Part shown: one piece after another, positions 38,840 to 50,164 of the stretch | Numbering within the stretch: position 1 is the stretch's first letter | Layout: the number at the start of each line of letters is the position of its first letter | Assembly: GCA_027577595.1 (NCBI GenBank) | Contig: JANBRJ010000053.1 | Location: 1 to 64,000, forward strand | Length of the DNA: 64,000 bases | DNA from: Coemansia sp. RSA 487 | Lineage: Eukaryota > Kickxellomycota > Kickxellomycetes > Kickxellales > Kickxellaceae | Direction: 5' to 3' | The notes under the pieces: model-generated | Databases searched by the model: none | Told to the model about the DNA's origin: nothing | The model's input: only the letters and a program-made list of their open reading frames with translations | Position numbers and translations under genes: made by a program

Positions 38840-39331
38840 TTCTATTACTGATTCTTTTGTATGTAGAAGCGTGTAGCGTCGTCGAGTATACAAGAAGCCC
38901 TGTCACCAAGCAATGCTTTGTCAATCTGCCAATGAATTGACAAGAAATGAAATAGAAAAAGGAGCCAACTAAATTTTAAATTGAAGGTGAAAGAAAAAAG
39001 AGAAAACGAAAGTCACTTCTTTTTGCTTCCCCCTTTTCAGAGCCCACAACACGACTGGGGGTCATTCTGTGACTGCAACCAGCTACTTTTCTCTCTCTCT
39101 CCCTCTTTTTCTCGCAGACTCTGTCTGGATTTGCTCTGTTTCCAGAGCCCTTCATGGCTGCTTGCGTCCAGCTCTTTTCTTGTGCAGAGCTGAATCCCTG
39201 GTTAAGCATTGTTGCTCTCACAAAAATTTTCTCCAGTAGCAGCAACCAAAAGACAAATTGATTAACAAAAGAAAAAGCACCCTAAAATCAAATCACCATC
39301 GATATATCACGTAATTGTAGTTCTGATATTT
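38840..39331. other. Intergenic, eIF3i upstream region
   Basis: About 490 bases between two minus-strand genes. Contains a CT-rich stretch near 39085-39115. No coding frame of interest. Confidence 0.4.
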
Positions 39332-40885
39332 CTACGACAGCTTGGGTAACAAAGGCGTAAGCTGCTTGATTGCCTGTGTGGCAGTCTTGAATTGTGCAAG
39401 CGTTGGCTTGTCATAGTGTTTGACCATGCCTGTGGTTGAAGAGAGCTTTGATATTTGGACGAATGCTGTGACCAGATTCCGGATCTCTCGTGCAAAGGAA
39501 GCACCGTCGTCGTCATTGCCAGCAGGGCTGTCCTTCGTTTCTTCATCTCGCAGAGCATTCTGAAGTACAGAAACAGCCTTTTCAAACTGCAACAGCAGCT
39601 GTGTTAATTCGTTTAAGTGGCCCTGGTCGACCAGAGATCCGGAGGATGATGCAGAGACAAAGCGCACCTGCTTTGAGCGCTCGCCTGCATCGTTGCCAGA
39701 ACACGGCGCGCCCTGCTGCTGCAATGCCGGCGATCTGTTGCGCAACGAGAGGGCCGACTTGCGCAGCGCTGGGGCTGGATGCGGCGCGTCGTTGAGCCTG
39801 AGCCTGCTTTCAGAGCGATTGCGCATGTGGGCGGATTCGGCGGCTCTGTTGCCCGTGCCCACATCCATTGGCCGGCCATCCACGCTGATTCGCAATCCCG
39901 GGACAGATGCTACTGCCTCACTCTCAATCTCCTCAGAAACCCAGCGGCGGTGTCGCAGCGTTGTGCCTCCTGATGACAGCGGTGAGGGAACAGACGGCGC
40001 ATGAGCCAGCTGGCTGCGCGTGTTGACCCAGGACTGCTGTGACACACGCGTAAAGATTCGCAGTAGTTCAGCCAGCGCCGACGCGGCAACAATAGCTTCT
40101 CTGATGGTATCGTGTGTTTGTGTTTCGGTAGTATGCTTCTTTGTTCGCGACTTTCTTTTCGATTGTGACTTGGTCTTTGGTTTTGGCAGAATCCCTGGTG
40201 ATGATGCTGCTGTTGCTGTGTGCACAGAAGCTGCTGAATGCAATGAATCGTTTGCTGATTCGGAACCAGATTTTGTATGCTTGTTCTTGGGATCCCTTGG
40301 CTTGGTCCCTGCTCCCTGGCTACCCTGGCTTTCTTCCGTTATAATGCAGCCTAAGCTGTCTTTGCGACTTGGTATTTGATGGTGCTGTTTTGATGCTATT
40401 GTGTTGGTGGAGGAGGCAGCAGCAGCAGCAACATGTTCTGGTGCACTCTGTATCTTGTTCTGAAGTAATCTGATTTCCGCTGCTACCTTGTGGAGCGCCC
40501 TAGTTGCGACTTTCAGGGAATGGCAATCAGCTGTCTCCAGCCCGCCAGCACACGTCGCCAAGGACGTGACACATGCGTAGAGCGCGCCGACAACCTGTCG
40601 GCACTTTTGTGCGAGCTGTCTAGATTCGTTTGGCCGAAGTATAGTGTGACTCTCAAGGTCCAGCAGCACGCTGTTGACGGAGCTTTCAGCAGCGCTCCAT
40701 TCCGAGCGACACAGCTCAAGTATCGATATGTTCTGGATGCCTATTTTTACACTGTCGAGCTCTGTAAACAGCGTCTGGCACGACTGGAGTATATGGCGTG
40801 CGACGCTTACTTCCCAGGGTACCGGTGCTTTCGCAGTGTCTGTGGTCGATAGATAGCTTTCTATTCTTTTTGCTACGGCGAGCAT
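39332..40885 (-). CDS. Unrecognised Ser-rich protein with helical ends and a basic NLS-like centre
   Basis: 517 residues from the first in-frame ATG (40885). The frame stays open further upstream without an ATG, so an upstream exon is possible. About residues 1-150 are helical with regular hydrophobic spacing and several Cys. The middle is low-complexity, Ser/Thr rich, with a strongly basic stretch 'PKPKTKSQSKRKSRTKKH' that looks like a nuclear localisation signal. It is followed by a short helix 'TIREAIVAASALAELLRIF'. Another Ser/Arg-rich stretch precedes a helical C-terminal ~100 residues ('NELTQLLLQFEKAVSVLQNAL', 'IRNLVTAFVQISKL'). I recognise no domain. Codon use and intactness suggest a real gene. 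Confidence 0.6.
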   Translation of the reverse strand: MLAVAKRIESYLSTTDTAKAPVPWEVSVARHILQSCQTLFTELDSVKIGIQNISILELCRSEWSAAESSVNSVLLDLESHTILRPNESRQLAQKCRQVVGALYACVTSLATCAGGLETADCHSLKVATRALHKVAAEIRLLQNKIQSAPEHVAAAAASSTNTIASKQHHQIPSRKDSLGCIITEESQGSQGAGTKPRDPKNKHTKSGSESANDSLHSAASVHTATAASSPGILPKPKTKSQSKRKSRTKKHTTETQTHDTIREAIVAASALAELLRIFTRVSQQSWVNTRSQLAHAPSVPSPLSSGGTTLRHRRWVSEEIESEAVASVPGLRISVDGRPMDVGTGNRAAESAHMRNRSESRLRLNDAPHPAPALRKSALSLRNRSPALQQQGAPCSGNDAGERSKQVRFVSASSSGSLVDQGHLNELTQLLLQFEKAVSVLQNALRDEETKDSPAGNDDDGASFAREIRNLVTAFVQISKLSSTTGMVKHYDKPTLAQFKTATQAIKQLTPLLPKLS

Positions 40886-42563
40886 GGCCAGTTCTTTAAA
40901 AGCGAACAAATGAGGGCGATAAATACATGCGTTGGTAGGCAGGCTGGTCGAGACGCAAGGAGAAACAAAGGAAAGGAGAACAGGAGTTGGTCGGTCAGAT
41001 ATATGGATAATACAACTTATTTACAGAAAATGCTGGAAGAGGCTGAAGAAGAGAAAAGGAGAAAGAGAAAGCACGCTGCGAAATGGGCTCTGAAAGAGGG
41101 GATGAGGGAGACATGGAGTCAAAAAAATGACATTCAAGATTTTATTTTGGACAGAGCCAGCTGGTCCTACCAAAGAATACACACCAACTCATACAGGTGC
41201 ATTATGCACTGGAAGTACGAAGGCAAAGCACATGCTAGTGGCTAGGTGGTAGGTCTGGAGGCGCATGTGTGGATGGCTGGATCAGTAGACACCCAGCATC
41301 CAGAGCCAAATCGGAAAAGCTGCAAAGCGAAAGCTGCCGAGGAGACAGGCAGCAAAGCCCGTTGTTGATTATCGGATACACCTTCACACTTAGCAACAAT
41401 ACAAAGCCTGGCTCAAGGCGGCGAATCCACGAGCTTGCTACCTAGCACTCATGGCCACCAAAGATAAAAGCTTAGATTTCTCTCTTTTCTCCTCATCTTC
41501 TTTTGTGAGCTTTCCCGTACGCCTTTTTTCTTCTACCAACACATTTTTTGTACATAGTCGCATTTTTCGCGCTTTCATTCTAATATACAGTGTTGTTCGT
41601 TAATTTGCCATCAGCTTTTTTTTTCAATCTCAAAAAAGCAGCGACAAGGTAAGGGCGCAAGCCAACGACCAGACCCACGTAACCCGTAGGCAGTCGATGT
41701 ATAGGCATCACTGCTGCCGTATCCCGCCTTATCTACGCACCACTGGGCATCTCAGCCCCCGAATTGCTCGGGATGAAGTCAAATGTGCCACAGATGGAGA
41801 AGAGGGGGATATTACTCTAAAACAAGCACATTTCCCTCTCTTTCAAAGATTCTTTAAACTAATGTCGACGACAGGACTGCTGTTGCTGCCTGGAGTTTAT
41901 GCAACGACCACAAGCAGCACACCATACCATGACATGTTCTGGCACGTTGTGGCTGTTCACCAGCTGCGATATATATGATGGCGCTCCACTCTCCTTGCAG
42001 TCCGCCTCTATTGAAACAGGATAACAAACACGCACGAGGCAGCCAGCTTTTTCTCTCTGTCTGGTACACCTTTATCAGCTTTATCTTTTCCTTTCTTTTT
42101 TGCTGTGCTTCCTTCCATCGCTCTTTGTACATTTGGCACTGCATCTGTGAAATTTCCCTTGCTTGTGACCAAGCCATTCTATCCAGCGCCTTTACGAGAT
42201 AAAGACCGTAATAAAGATAGAGCCGCAGCAAAGCTATTCACGTTTTATCCCCGAGTTTTACGCTCTGCAACTTTTGCCAGCTTTCTTTTCTCTTTTTTGG
42301 GCTGAATTCTCGCTAATCTGTACATTACACACTGTCGTTTTTTCTATTTTCCTCTATCTATCGCATTTAGCGACCGTGGATAGATATAATCTGTACTTTT
42401 TGTATTCTACCAGTCTGGCATAGTGCGGTTATTATCTCTCTCTTTCTCTCTCCCAGCCACAGCTACCGATTTTGCTTTTTGTTAAAGTCAAAGTCTTACT
42501 GTTGCCCACCCGTCTCTTTCCAGTCTCATCGTTGCTATAGCCAACTCCGTCCTGCAGTAGTAC
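40886..42563. promoter_or_regulatory. Long divergent intergenic region with possible 5' leader intron of the PUF gene
   Basis: About 1.68 kb between the unknown gene (-) and the Pumilio gene (+). A good donor 'GACAAG|GTAAGG' lies at 41649, and pyrimidine-tract acceptors 'CTCCCAG' (to 42456) and 'CCACAG' (to 42462) lie just before the coding start, so an ~810-nt leader intron is plausible. The 3' half is pyrimidine rich. No coding frame here carries known motifs. Confidence 0.35.
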
Positions 42564-45500
42564 ATGATGGCCCATCTCAGCGAAAGCACGGACACCGCCA
42601 GAAGCCTAGGTGGCACCGACAATCAAAATCCCAAACGCCAGAGCCGGTTCCAGAGCCATTGGGATGCCACAAGCAGCCAGCTCTCGCACATACAGCTCCA
42701 GACTGCCAACTCGCAGATCGCCCAGCCAAACAGCCACCAGGACTACGAGTGGGACTCGCTTGTCACTGGTGGCAACGATACGCCCTCCACCGCGAACGGC
42801 CTCCAAGGTCTGCAGAAACTGGGTGGCTCCATCGACGACGATTGGTCGGATCTTTTGAACCAGGTACGCTATTTTTTATCCTTGCCACATTTGTTTGTTT
42901 GTTTGTCTGTCTGTCTCAATTGCCTGTCGTCTCTTGTTGGGGGGGTTGTAAAGCCGCTATATCCCCCTTACCCCGGTTTCAAACACCCCTTTCTCTTGTA
43001 TCTTGTTTGACCTTAATTATCTGGCTCCAGCACCGGATCCAAACGAATACCACTGCCTGTTCTTTTGCTTCTGTCGTGCTTTCGTTTTTGCCGAATGCGG
43101 GTGACGCTGACAAACTGAATTGAGCCTTACTTACACAACAAGCTCCGTTTGTCCTGTTCGTTATTCTTCCACATGTTTCTTTTTCTTTTTGTGCCCAGTG
43201 ATGTAATTGGGATTTTCACAAAATTCTTGCCCTTTTCTATCGTGTTCCGCCTTGCCCTCTTCTTCTCCTCAGATCCTTCAATGCCCAGCGCTCTTTTTGG
43301 CAACCTGTATGCGGAATTTCTGCTTTCTGGTTTGTCCACACCACAATCACCATCAGACTACTTGCCTGATCCTATTTTGTCCAACAATCGGCATTGGCTA
43401 CTAAACAACATTGTTTGGGCTGCTATATACTTTATTATATGCTGTCCTGAACCCCCTCTTTTTTGTAGACCGACTCCACTATCACTAGCGGAGGCGGTGC
43501 TGGCAGACCAACGAGCTTCCGCCAAAGCGTAAACCTGGGCCGTATTGGCCTAGGCGATGCTGCCGGCAGTAGCCCGGGGTCGGCTGGCTTGATTGATTCG
43601 TCATCGGGACTTGGTCCAAGACATCACCGACGGCAGCTGGTCGACATGATCCAGACCGATTTCCCACGCACCCCGTCGCCCGCGGTCGACTCTGCCGGAT
43701 TCCGCGTTCGAGGAACAAACGGTCTTTTACAAAGACAGACGCCGGTCGAAGGAAGCACAGTCGGCTCAGGCTCGCACTCGCTCGAGTTGGGCCTTGGCAG
43801 CAGCGACGTCCAGAGCTCATCCGCCTTTTCTACGCTCTCGGCATCCGCGTCTATCCAAGATCCTAGCTATGCATCGCCTACCAATGTTCTGTCAGATGCA
43901 AACATCCTTGGTCTCCCGCTAACCCATCCACCTGCAGCGATGCCAAGCCGTTCACACAGCACAGTGATGGTCTCAAAAGCCGATTCGCAAGAGTCTTCGC
44001 TTGCGCCAAACGTCGGCATGATGGTCAGCTCGCTGTTTGAGCAGGATGATGAGATCGAGCGCCGCAAGTCCCAGACCGATTCCTTTGGCATGTCTGTGGG
44101 CTCGCCTTCCAGCCTGACGCCGGGTTCTACGGCAGTGGCGCCTGGTCAATCGCTTTGGGCGGCCCGCCACGCAGCACGCCTTGAGGGATTCCAGCGTGCG
44201 GCGTCGACGCCACCACGTAATGCTGCGACTACCAATGTCGCTGCTTCAGCACCAAACTCTGCTTCCGGAACCGGCATGTCTGGCGCTGACATAGGCACCA
44301 GCACGGGTGTGAACTCAAACATCTGGGGCATGATGGACCCTGCAATGGGCAACATGTCTGCTGGCGGTGGTAGACTGGCAGCCTCTGTCTCAGCCGCGCA
44401 GCCGGTTTCCAGCTCTCTTGGAATAGCTGCGCCTTTGGGGCCAGACGACCTGAGCTTCCGCATGCATGGTCTGCGTCTTGGCGAGGACAGCGGGCGTGCA
44501 ATGCGGAGTGCTGATATGCGAGGACCACACGATATATTTGGTGATTTTGATAGCCCGCTTCCAGGACAAAGGCAGGGCTCAATTTCCAGCATCAGCGACC
44601 ATTGGGATCTCGGGCAACAGCAACGTGTCCACGATAGTATGCAGGTGCAGTCACAGATGCGCATGCAAAGTCATACTGCCGGCCCCATCTCCGGCGGAAT
44701 GCCGTTTGTAGACACTATCATCACCGACAGAAATGCACTCTATGGCGGCGGCGGCAGCAGCGTTATGACCCCAGGAATGGCTGTTCACAGTGCCGGCATT
44801 GGTCCCGGAGGTACACCACATGCGTTTTCTCGTGCCCAGTCGTTTAGTGATGGCAGATATGTGCGCGGCGGACCAACAAGCGCATATCCATTGCCCCAGC
44901 CTGTTGCTCAGCGGCCTGGTATGTCTGGCATTGCAAGTGCCGGGATTGTTGGTGGATATGGCCACCAGGGCCTTGTCGGACAAAGCCTACCTGCTCAGTC
45001 CCAGATTCCGAGCCACCTCATCCAGTCCCAGCCGTCTACCCCCCAGCATCACCAGCAGCAACACCAGCAGCAGCACCAGCAGCACCTTATGTCTCACATA
45101 CATCTCCAGCAATCGCAGCTTGGCTCGCATCAGCAAATGGCGGCTATCCACCTGCAGCAATCACAGACACCCCAGCCGCAAAGTGCACATACTCTGTCGC
45201 AGCATCAGCCACAGCCACCCCAGCAACACCAACAGCAGCAGCAGCAGCAACAGCAGCAACAGCAGCATTCGCTAGGATCGGCTGGGATGAAGCCCCTGAC
45301 GCCGTCACAGCAGATTATCATGGCGCGTGAGGCTGTGATGTATGGTACACCACCGCCTTCAATGCTGAATATGTCTTCAGCAATTGGCGGTGGTACGCAG
45401 ATTATGTACCGCAGCGGGCCAAAGACGGCGGCCGTGATGGAGACACCAGGGCACGGGCCGCGCAGTGCTGTACTTGAAGAGTTCCGCAATAACAAGACTC

Positions 45501-46588
45501 GCAAGTACGAGCTCAAGGACATTTGCGAGCACATGGTGGAATTTAGCTGTGACCAGCACGGATCGCGGTTTATCCAGCAGAAGCTCGAGACTGCGACGCT
45601 TGAGGACAAGGAGCTGGTTTTCCAAGAGGTCATGCCAAAGTCGCTGAGCCTGATGACCGATGTGTTTGGGAACTATGTGATTCAAAAGTTCTTTGAGCAC
45701 GGCAGCCAGGTGCAGAAGCACATGCTGGCCAAACAGATGGAGGGGCACATTCTGTCCCTGTCGCTGCAAATGTACGGGTGCCGTGTTGTGCAGAAGGCCC
45801 TTGAGCATGTCCTGACTGAGCAGCAGGCGCACATGGTGCGCGAGCTGGACGGCCATGTCCTGCAGTGCGTCAAGGACCAGAACGGCAACCATGTCATCCA
45901 AAAGGCAATCGAGCGGGTGCCTGCAGAGCACATCAAGTTCATCATTGATTCATTCCATGGGCAGGTGTATGCGCTAGCAACACATCCGTACGGCTGTCGC
46001 GTGATCCAGCGGATGTTTGAGCACTGCAACGAGACCCAAACGCGGCCGCTGCTTGACGAGCTGCATCGGTTCACTGCCAACCTTGTGCAGGACCAGTACG
46101 GTAACTACGTGATCCAGCATGTGATGGAGCGCGGCAAGCCGGTGGACCGCAGCCTGGTCTGCTCCCGCGTTCGCGGGCACGTGCTCCAGCTGAGCAAGCA
46201 CAAGTTTGCGTCAAACGTGGTTGAGAAGTGCATCGCGTATGGAGAGCCCAAGGACCGCAAGGTCCTTATTGATGAGGCCACGGCGGTGCGGCGCGACGGA
46301 ACGAGCAACCTGGTGAACATGATGAAGGACCAGTACGCGAACTACGTTGTGCAAAAGATGCTTGACGTTGTTGACGAGCAGCAGCGCGATAGCATCCTGT
46401 CCAAGATCCAACCGCATGTGGCAGCACTGCGCAAGTTTACCTACGGCAAGCACCTAATCAACAAGGTCGACAAGTACGTGATGGCCAAGGAGGGTGCTGC
46501 TGCTTGCAGCAGCAACAACAGCGACGTGGTTTCGTCGCAGTCGCCAGGCGGTGGTGCTGGTAGAAGGCAGCATGCGCCGTCGTCGTAA
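42564..46588 (+). CDS. Pumilio/PUF RNA-binding protein (PUM/Puf3 type)
   Basis: Exons 42564-42863 and 43469-46588, intron 42864-43468 (605 nt; CAG|GTACGC donor, TTTTTTGTAG acceptor), joined in phase 0 as '[14 protein letters not shown]'. The product is 1139 residues. The N-terminal ~760 residues are disordered, Ser/Gly/Gln rich, with His/Gln tracts and a poly-Gln run (45233-45265). The C-terminal PUM-HD (about 765-1110) has eight repeats whose recognition helices read SRxxQ (HGSRFIQQ), NYxxQ (FGNYVIQK), CRxxQ (YGCRVVQK), NHxxQ (NGNHVIQK), CRxxQ (YGCRVIQR), NYxxQ (YGNYVIQH), SNxxE (FASNVVEK) and NYxxQ (YANYVVQK). By the known PUF code this predicts UGUANAUA, as for human PUM1/2 and yeast Puf3. 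Role: cytoplasmic 3' UTR binding and mRNA repression or decay. Confidence 0.93.
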
Positions 46589-46694
46589 GTGACGTGTGGT
46601 TTCGGCAACCAGAATACTTGTCCATAGTAACTGGACAACCAAATGTACAAAAGCGCCAACAAGAGCAGAACGCGAAGAGCGTCTGCTTGTGTGT

Positions 46695-46755
<61 letters not shown>

Positions 46756-47896
46756 TTCCCTCCCCCTCCCTCTCTCGTGCACATATACATACTAACGCAA
46801 TGTACCAGCCAACTATATACAGGAAGGCACAGGCGCTGGCTGTGACAGGAAATGTTATATTTCCTATAAATATTGTTTATTTTTCTAGTTTATTTTTTGG
46901 TCACATTCAGCGTGCGGTGCACTTCATCTTTCACTTTGTCCATTTGTTTCTTATATATTAATTTGATAAATCTGTATACTTGAAGTCGTTGCAAGGCGTG
47001 TCAGAGCAAGAGTCAACGCTCTGCAGTTTATAAAAAATCCGAGAAAGATAAGAGCAGGGTATTTCTCGTAAAGGTCGTTTTAATCAAACGAAAAGATAAA
47101 TTCCCCTATCTATCGTGCACGCGGGAAATAAAAAAGATAGGAACTTTTTATCGGTTCCCGCAATGCTCCAATTGTGCGATTTCGGCGCGACGCAGGGGAC
47201 AAACGGGAAAGAAGCTTCATAAAGGAAACAATTCGCCGCACTTTATATATGCGCAGTTTCGCTGTTGCACTTTCTCGCCCAGTGAAAACAGATGTGTTTT
47301 AGCGGCGCTTTTACTCACAAGCAAGTGATGTAAATCTGCGAAAAGAAGAGGGAAACAAATGGGTTCTTGGAACAAGCTTTATTCACATCAAAGAACGCAG
47401 GAAAGCATCCTTTCTTTTGAAGCCGTGCTTCTGTTGCACTCGGTGGACCTGCTCCCGGACAAACCATCCTCCGAGCCATGTAGAAAGGACAGAAATGATT
47501 TGCTATGAAGGGCACACCCACGCAAAAAAAAATCACTTGCTACTTTACAAGATAACACTTGTTTTTGTGCACACACGCACCTGAAAAATCCCCGATAAAA
47601 AAAGTGAAAAGATACGTACGTGCCACCACAACAATCATCAGCCGTCCAAACCCCCTCCCCAGTGTCGCCTGAAAGCGCTTATTTGCTGTGCCCCGCTCTA
47701 CTGAGGAGAGTGGGATATTTCACATAGCATTTCGTTTGATCCTAGCACATATAAATAAGAATCGTGCGCACGCACAACCGCAGAAACCCTCTTCTTCTTT
47801 TCAGCAACCAGTTTCTCTTTTCTTTGCTTTCTCCCGTGAGATTCTTTCTTGTATACAACATCCTTCAACACCACAATCAAACAAAATAAAACAACA
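46589..47896. other. Intergenic with (CT)n microsatellite and malate synthase promoter
   Basis: About 1.3 kb. The 5' part is the PUF 3' UTR, including a long (CT)n tract. The 3' part is the upstream region of the malate synthase gene, with several GATA-type hexamers at 47047-47160 and a short imperfect inverted repeat. No RNA gene or extra CDS was recognised. Confidence 0.45.
46697..46752. repeat. (CT)n microsatellite
   Basis: About 56 bases of almost perfect CT dinucleotide repeat in the 3' flank of the PUF gene. Open frames reading poly-(Ser-Leu) or poly-(Glu-Arg) across it are artefacts. Confidence 0.9.
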
Positions 47897-49817
47897 ATGT
47901 TCAGCTCAAAGGTATCCGGAGTCCAGGTGCTTGGCAAGGTTGTCGGCAAGCAGGCAGAGATTCTTTCGCCCGAGGCGCTTTCCTTCGTGGCCAAGCTGCA
48001 CCGCCTGTTTAACCCCACGCGCAAGCAGCTTCTTCTTGCTCGCGAGGAGCGGTACCGCGCGCTCCAGTCAGGCGCCTCTCTGGACTTTTTGCCCGAGACT
48101 GCGCACATCCGCAACGACCTGACCTGGCGTGCGGCCCGCCCTGCCCCAGGCCTCGTTGACCGACGTGTTGAGATTACCGGCCCCGTCGACCGCAAGATGG
48201 TGATCAACGCGCTGAACTCTGGCGCACGCACGTTCATGGCTGACTTTGAGGACTCGAGCGCACCCACTTGGTTCAGCATGGTTGATGGCCAGATCAACAT
48301 GCGCGATGCCGTCCGCCGCGCCATCTCGTTCACCAACGCGCAGGGCAAGGAGTACAAGCTGCGCGCAGATGGCAAGATTGCCACCCTGATCGTTCGGTAA
48401 GTTTCAATTTGCACCCCCTTGTTTCACATGCCTTGCATTTGATACTGCACCATGATGTACATGTTGGTTTTCTAGTCCCTTATCAACAGAATATAGGATG
48501 TGCAAATAGGACCCTCCCAGCTGAGTAGCCGTTGCTTGGGCCTGCACTTACGTCTTTATCTTATCACATGCACTAAGCTGTTTCGCTAGGCATGTGATTC
48601 GTCGGAAAGAGGGTCCAAGATAACATTTTCACTAATCGACATTTTGCTGAATCACACCACTCACTACCTGCCACCCACCAATCTGCTTGTATCCAAAATG
48701 TAGTCCTCGTGGCTGGCATATGGAGGAAGCCCACGTCCTCATTGACGGTGAGCGCTGCTCGGCATCGATCTTCGACTTTGGTCTGTACTTCTTCCACAAC
48801 GCCAAGGCCGCGCTTGCGGCCGGGTTTGGGCCGTACTTCTACCTGCCCAAGATGGAGCACCATCTAGAGGCGCGCCTGTGGAACGACATATTCAACGTTG
48901 CGCAGGATGAGCTTGCTGTTCCTCGCGGAACGATTCGCGGTACGGTTCTTATCGAGACGATCACTGCTGCGTTCCAGATGGACGAGATCATCTATGAGCT
49001 GCGCGACCACTCGTCTGGGCTCAACTGCGGACGCTGGGACTACATCTTCTCTGTGATCAAAAAGTTCCGCCACGACCAGCGCTACATCCTGCCGGACCGC
49101 TCGGCAGTGACGATGGCTGCGCCGTTCATGGACGCGTACGTGCGGCTGCTGATCAAGACGTGCCATCTGCGCGGTGTGCACGCAATGGGCGGCATGGCTG
49201 CGCAGATCCCGATCAAGAACGACGCTAAGGCCAACCAGGCAGCAATCGACAAGGTCCGTGCCGACAAGCGCCGCGAGGTCCTTGCCGGACATGACGGAAC
49301 GTGGGTCGCCCACCCGGCACTGGTGACGATTGCACTGGAGGAGTTCGACCAGAACATGCCGTCGCCCAACCAGTTCCACGTGCGCCGCGAGGAGGTCGTC
49401 GTGACAGCAGCGGATCTGCTCAACACCAACGTTGTTGGCGGCAAGATCACCGAGGCGGGTCTGCGCGACAACATCTCTGTGGGTCTGCTGTACATGGCCA
49501 ACTGGCTCAACGGCAGCGGCTGCGTCCCGATCCACAACCTCATGGAGGATGCTGCTACGGCCGAGATCTCGCGCTCCCAGCTCTACCAGTGGGTGCGCCA
49601 TGCGGCCCGCACCGCTGACGGCACCGTCATTACGCCCGAGTATGCCGCCAGGATCCTCAAGGAGGAGGCAGCCAAGCTCCCGCGCAAGAGCTACCCGACT
49701 CTCGATCTTGCCGTCAAGTACCTTGGCTCGCAGATGACCGGCAACCGCTACGACGACTTCCTCACCACCCTCTGCTACGACTCGATTGTCAAGACTGAGG
49801 ATGGCCCCAAGCTCTAA
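47897..49817 (+). CDS. MLS1: Malate synthase (glyoxylate cycle)
   Basis: Exons 47897-48396 and 48704-49817; intron 48397-48703 (307 nt, GTAAGT...TAG) splits an Arg codon and restores '[19 protein letters not shown]'. The product is 537 residues. Conserved blocks: '[13 protein letters not shown]', 'RPRGWHMEE', the family signature '[16 protein letters not shown]' (about 266-281), '[18 protein letters not shown]' and '[10 protein letters not shown]'. Reaction: acetyl-CoA plus glyoxylate gives malate, allowing growth on C2 compounds and fatty acids. The C-terminus is 'DGPKL', a variant of the peroxisomal PTS1 (canonical SKL), so peroxisomal import is plausible but not certain. The upstream region is rich in GATA-like sites. 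Codon use is strongly GC3-biased compared with neighbours, as in highly expressed genes. Confidence 0.96.
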
Positions 49818-50164
49818 GTTTCCTTTCTTTTTCTCCCTTTCTTTCTCCCAGTGTTTCTATTATAATGCAAAGTGCTTTTTTTAAAAAAAAAACAATACAA
49901 TAATTGTCCCAGGATACAGTCTCTCTGAGTCCTCGTTGAGCCGAATCATTAGCTTCTGCTTTGCCAGGCACGTGCTTTTCTCTGGCTTATCCCCAAAACA
50001 CAGTCAAAACAAAGTGTGAAATATTTATTGTGAAATTTAAATTTCCATTTTTTTTCATGGCGCAACGGATCGGGTAGTTTTTATCAAACACATAGACATT
50101 CTACTCAACTTTGTCTGTATTATACTTGTACAAGTAGCACTACGAACCTTTGATTGTCGACAGG
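49818..50164. other. Intergenic, malate synthase 3' end to WDR70
   Basis: About 350 bases between tandem genes. Contains poly-T/poly-A runs around 49876-49892. Nothing else seen. Confidence 0.4.

Noticed and set aside
46441-46961. Open frames across the (CT)n tract
   Set aside because: They encode simple Ser-Leu or Glu-Arg dipeptide repeats produced by the microsatellite.
48864-49601. 245-codon minus-strand frame opposite malate synthase
   Set aside because: Shadow of a strongly codon-biased gene.
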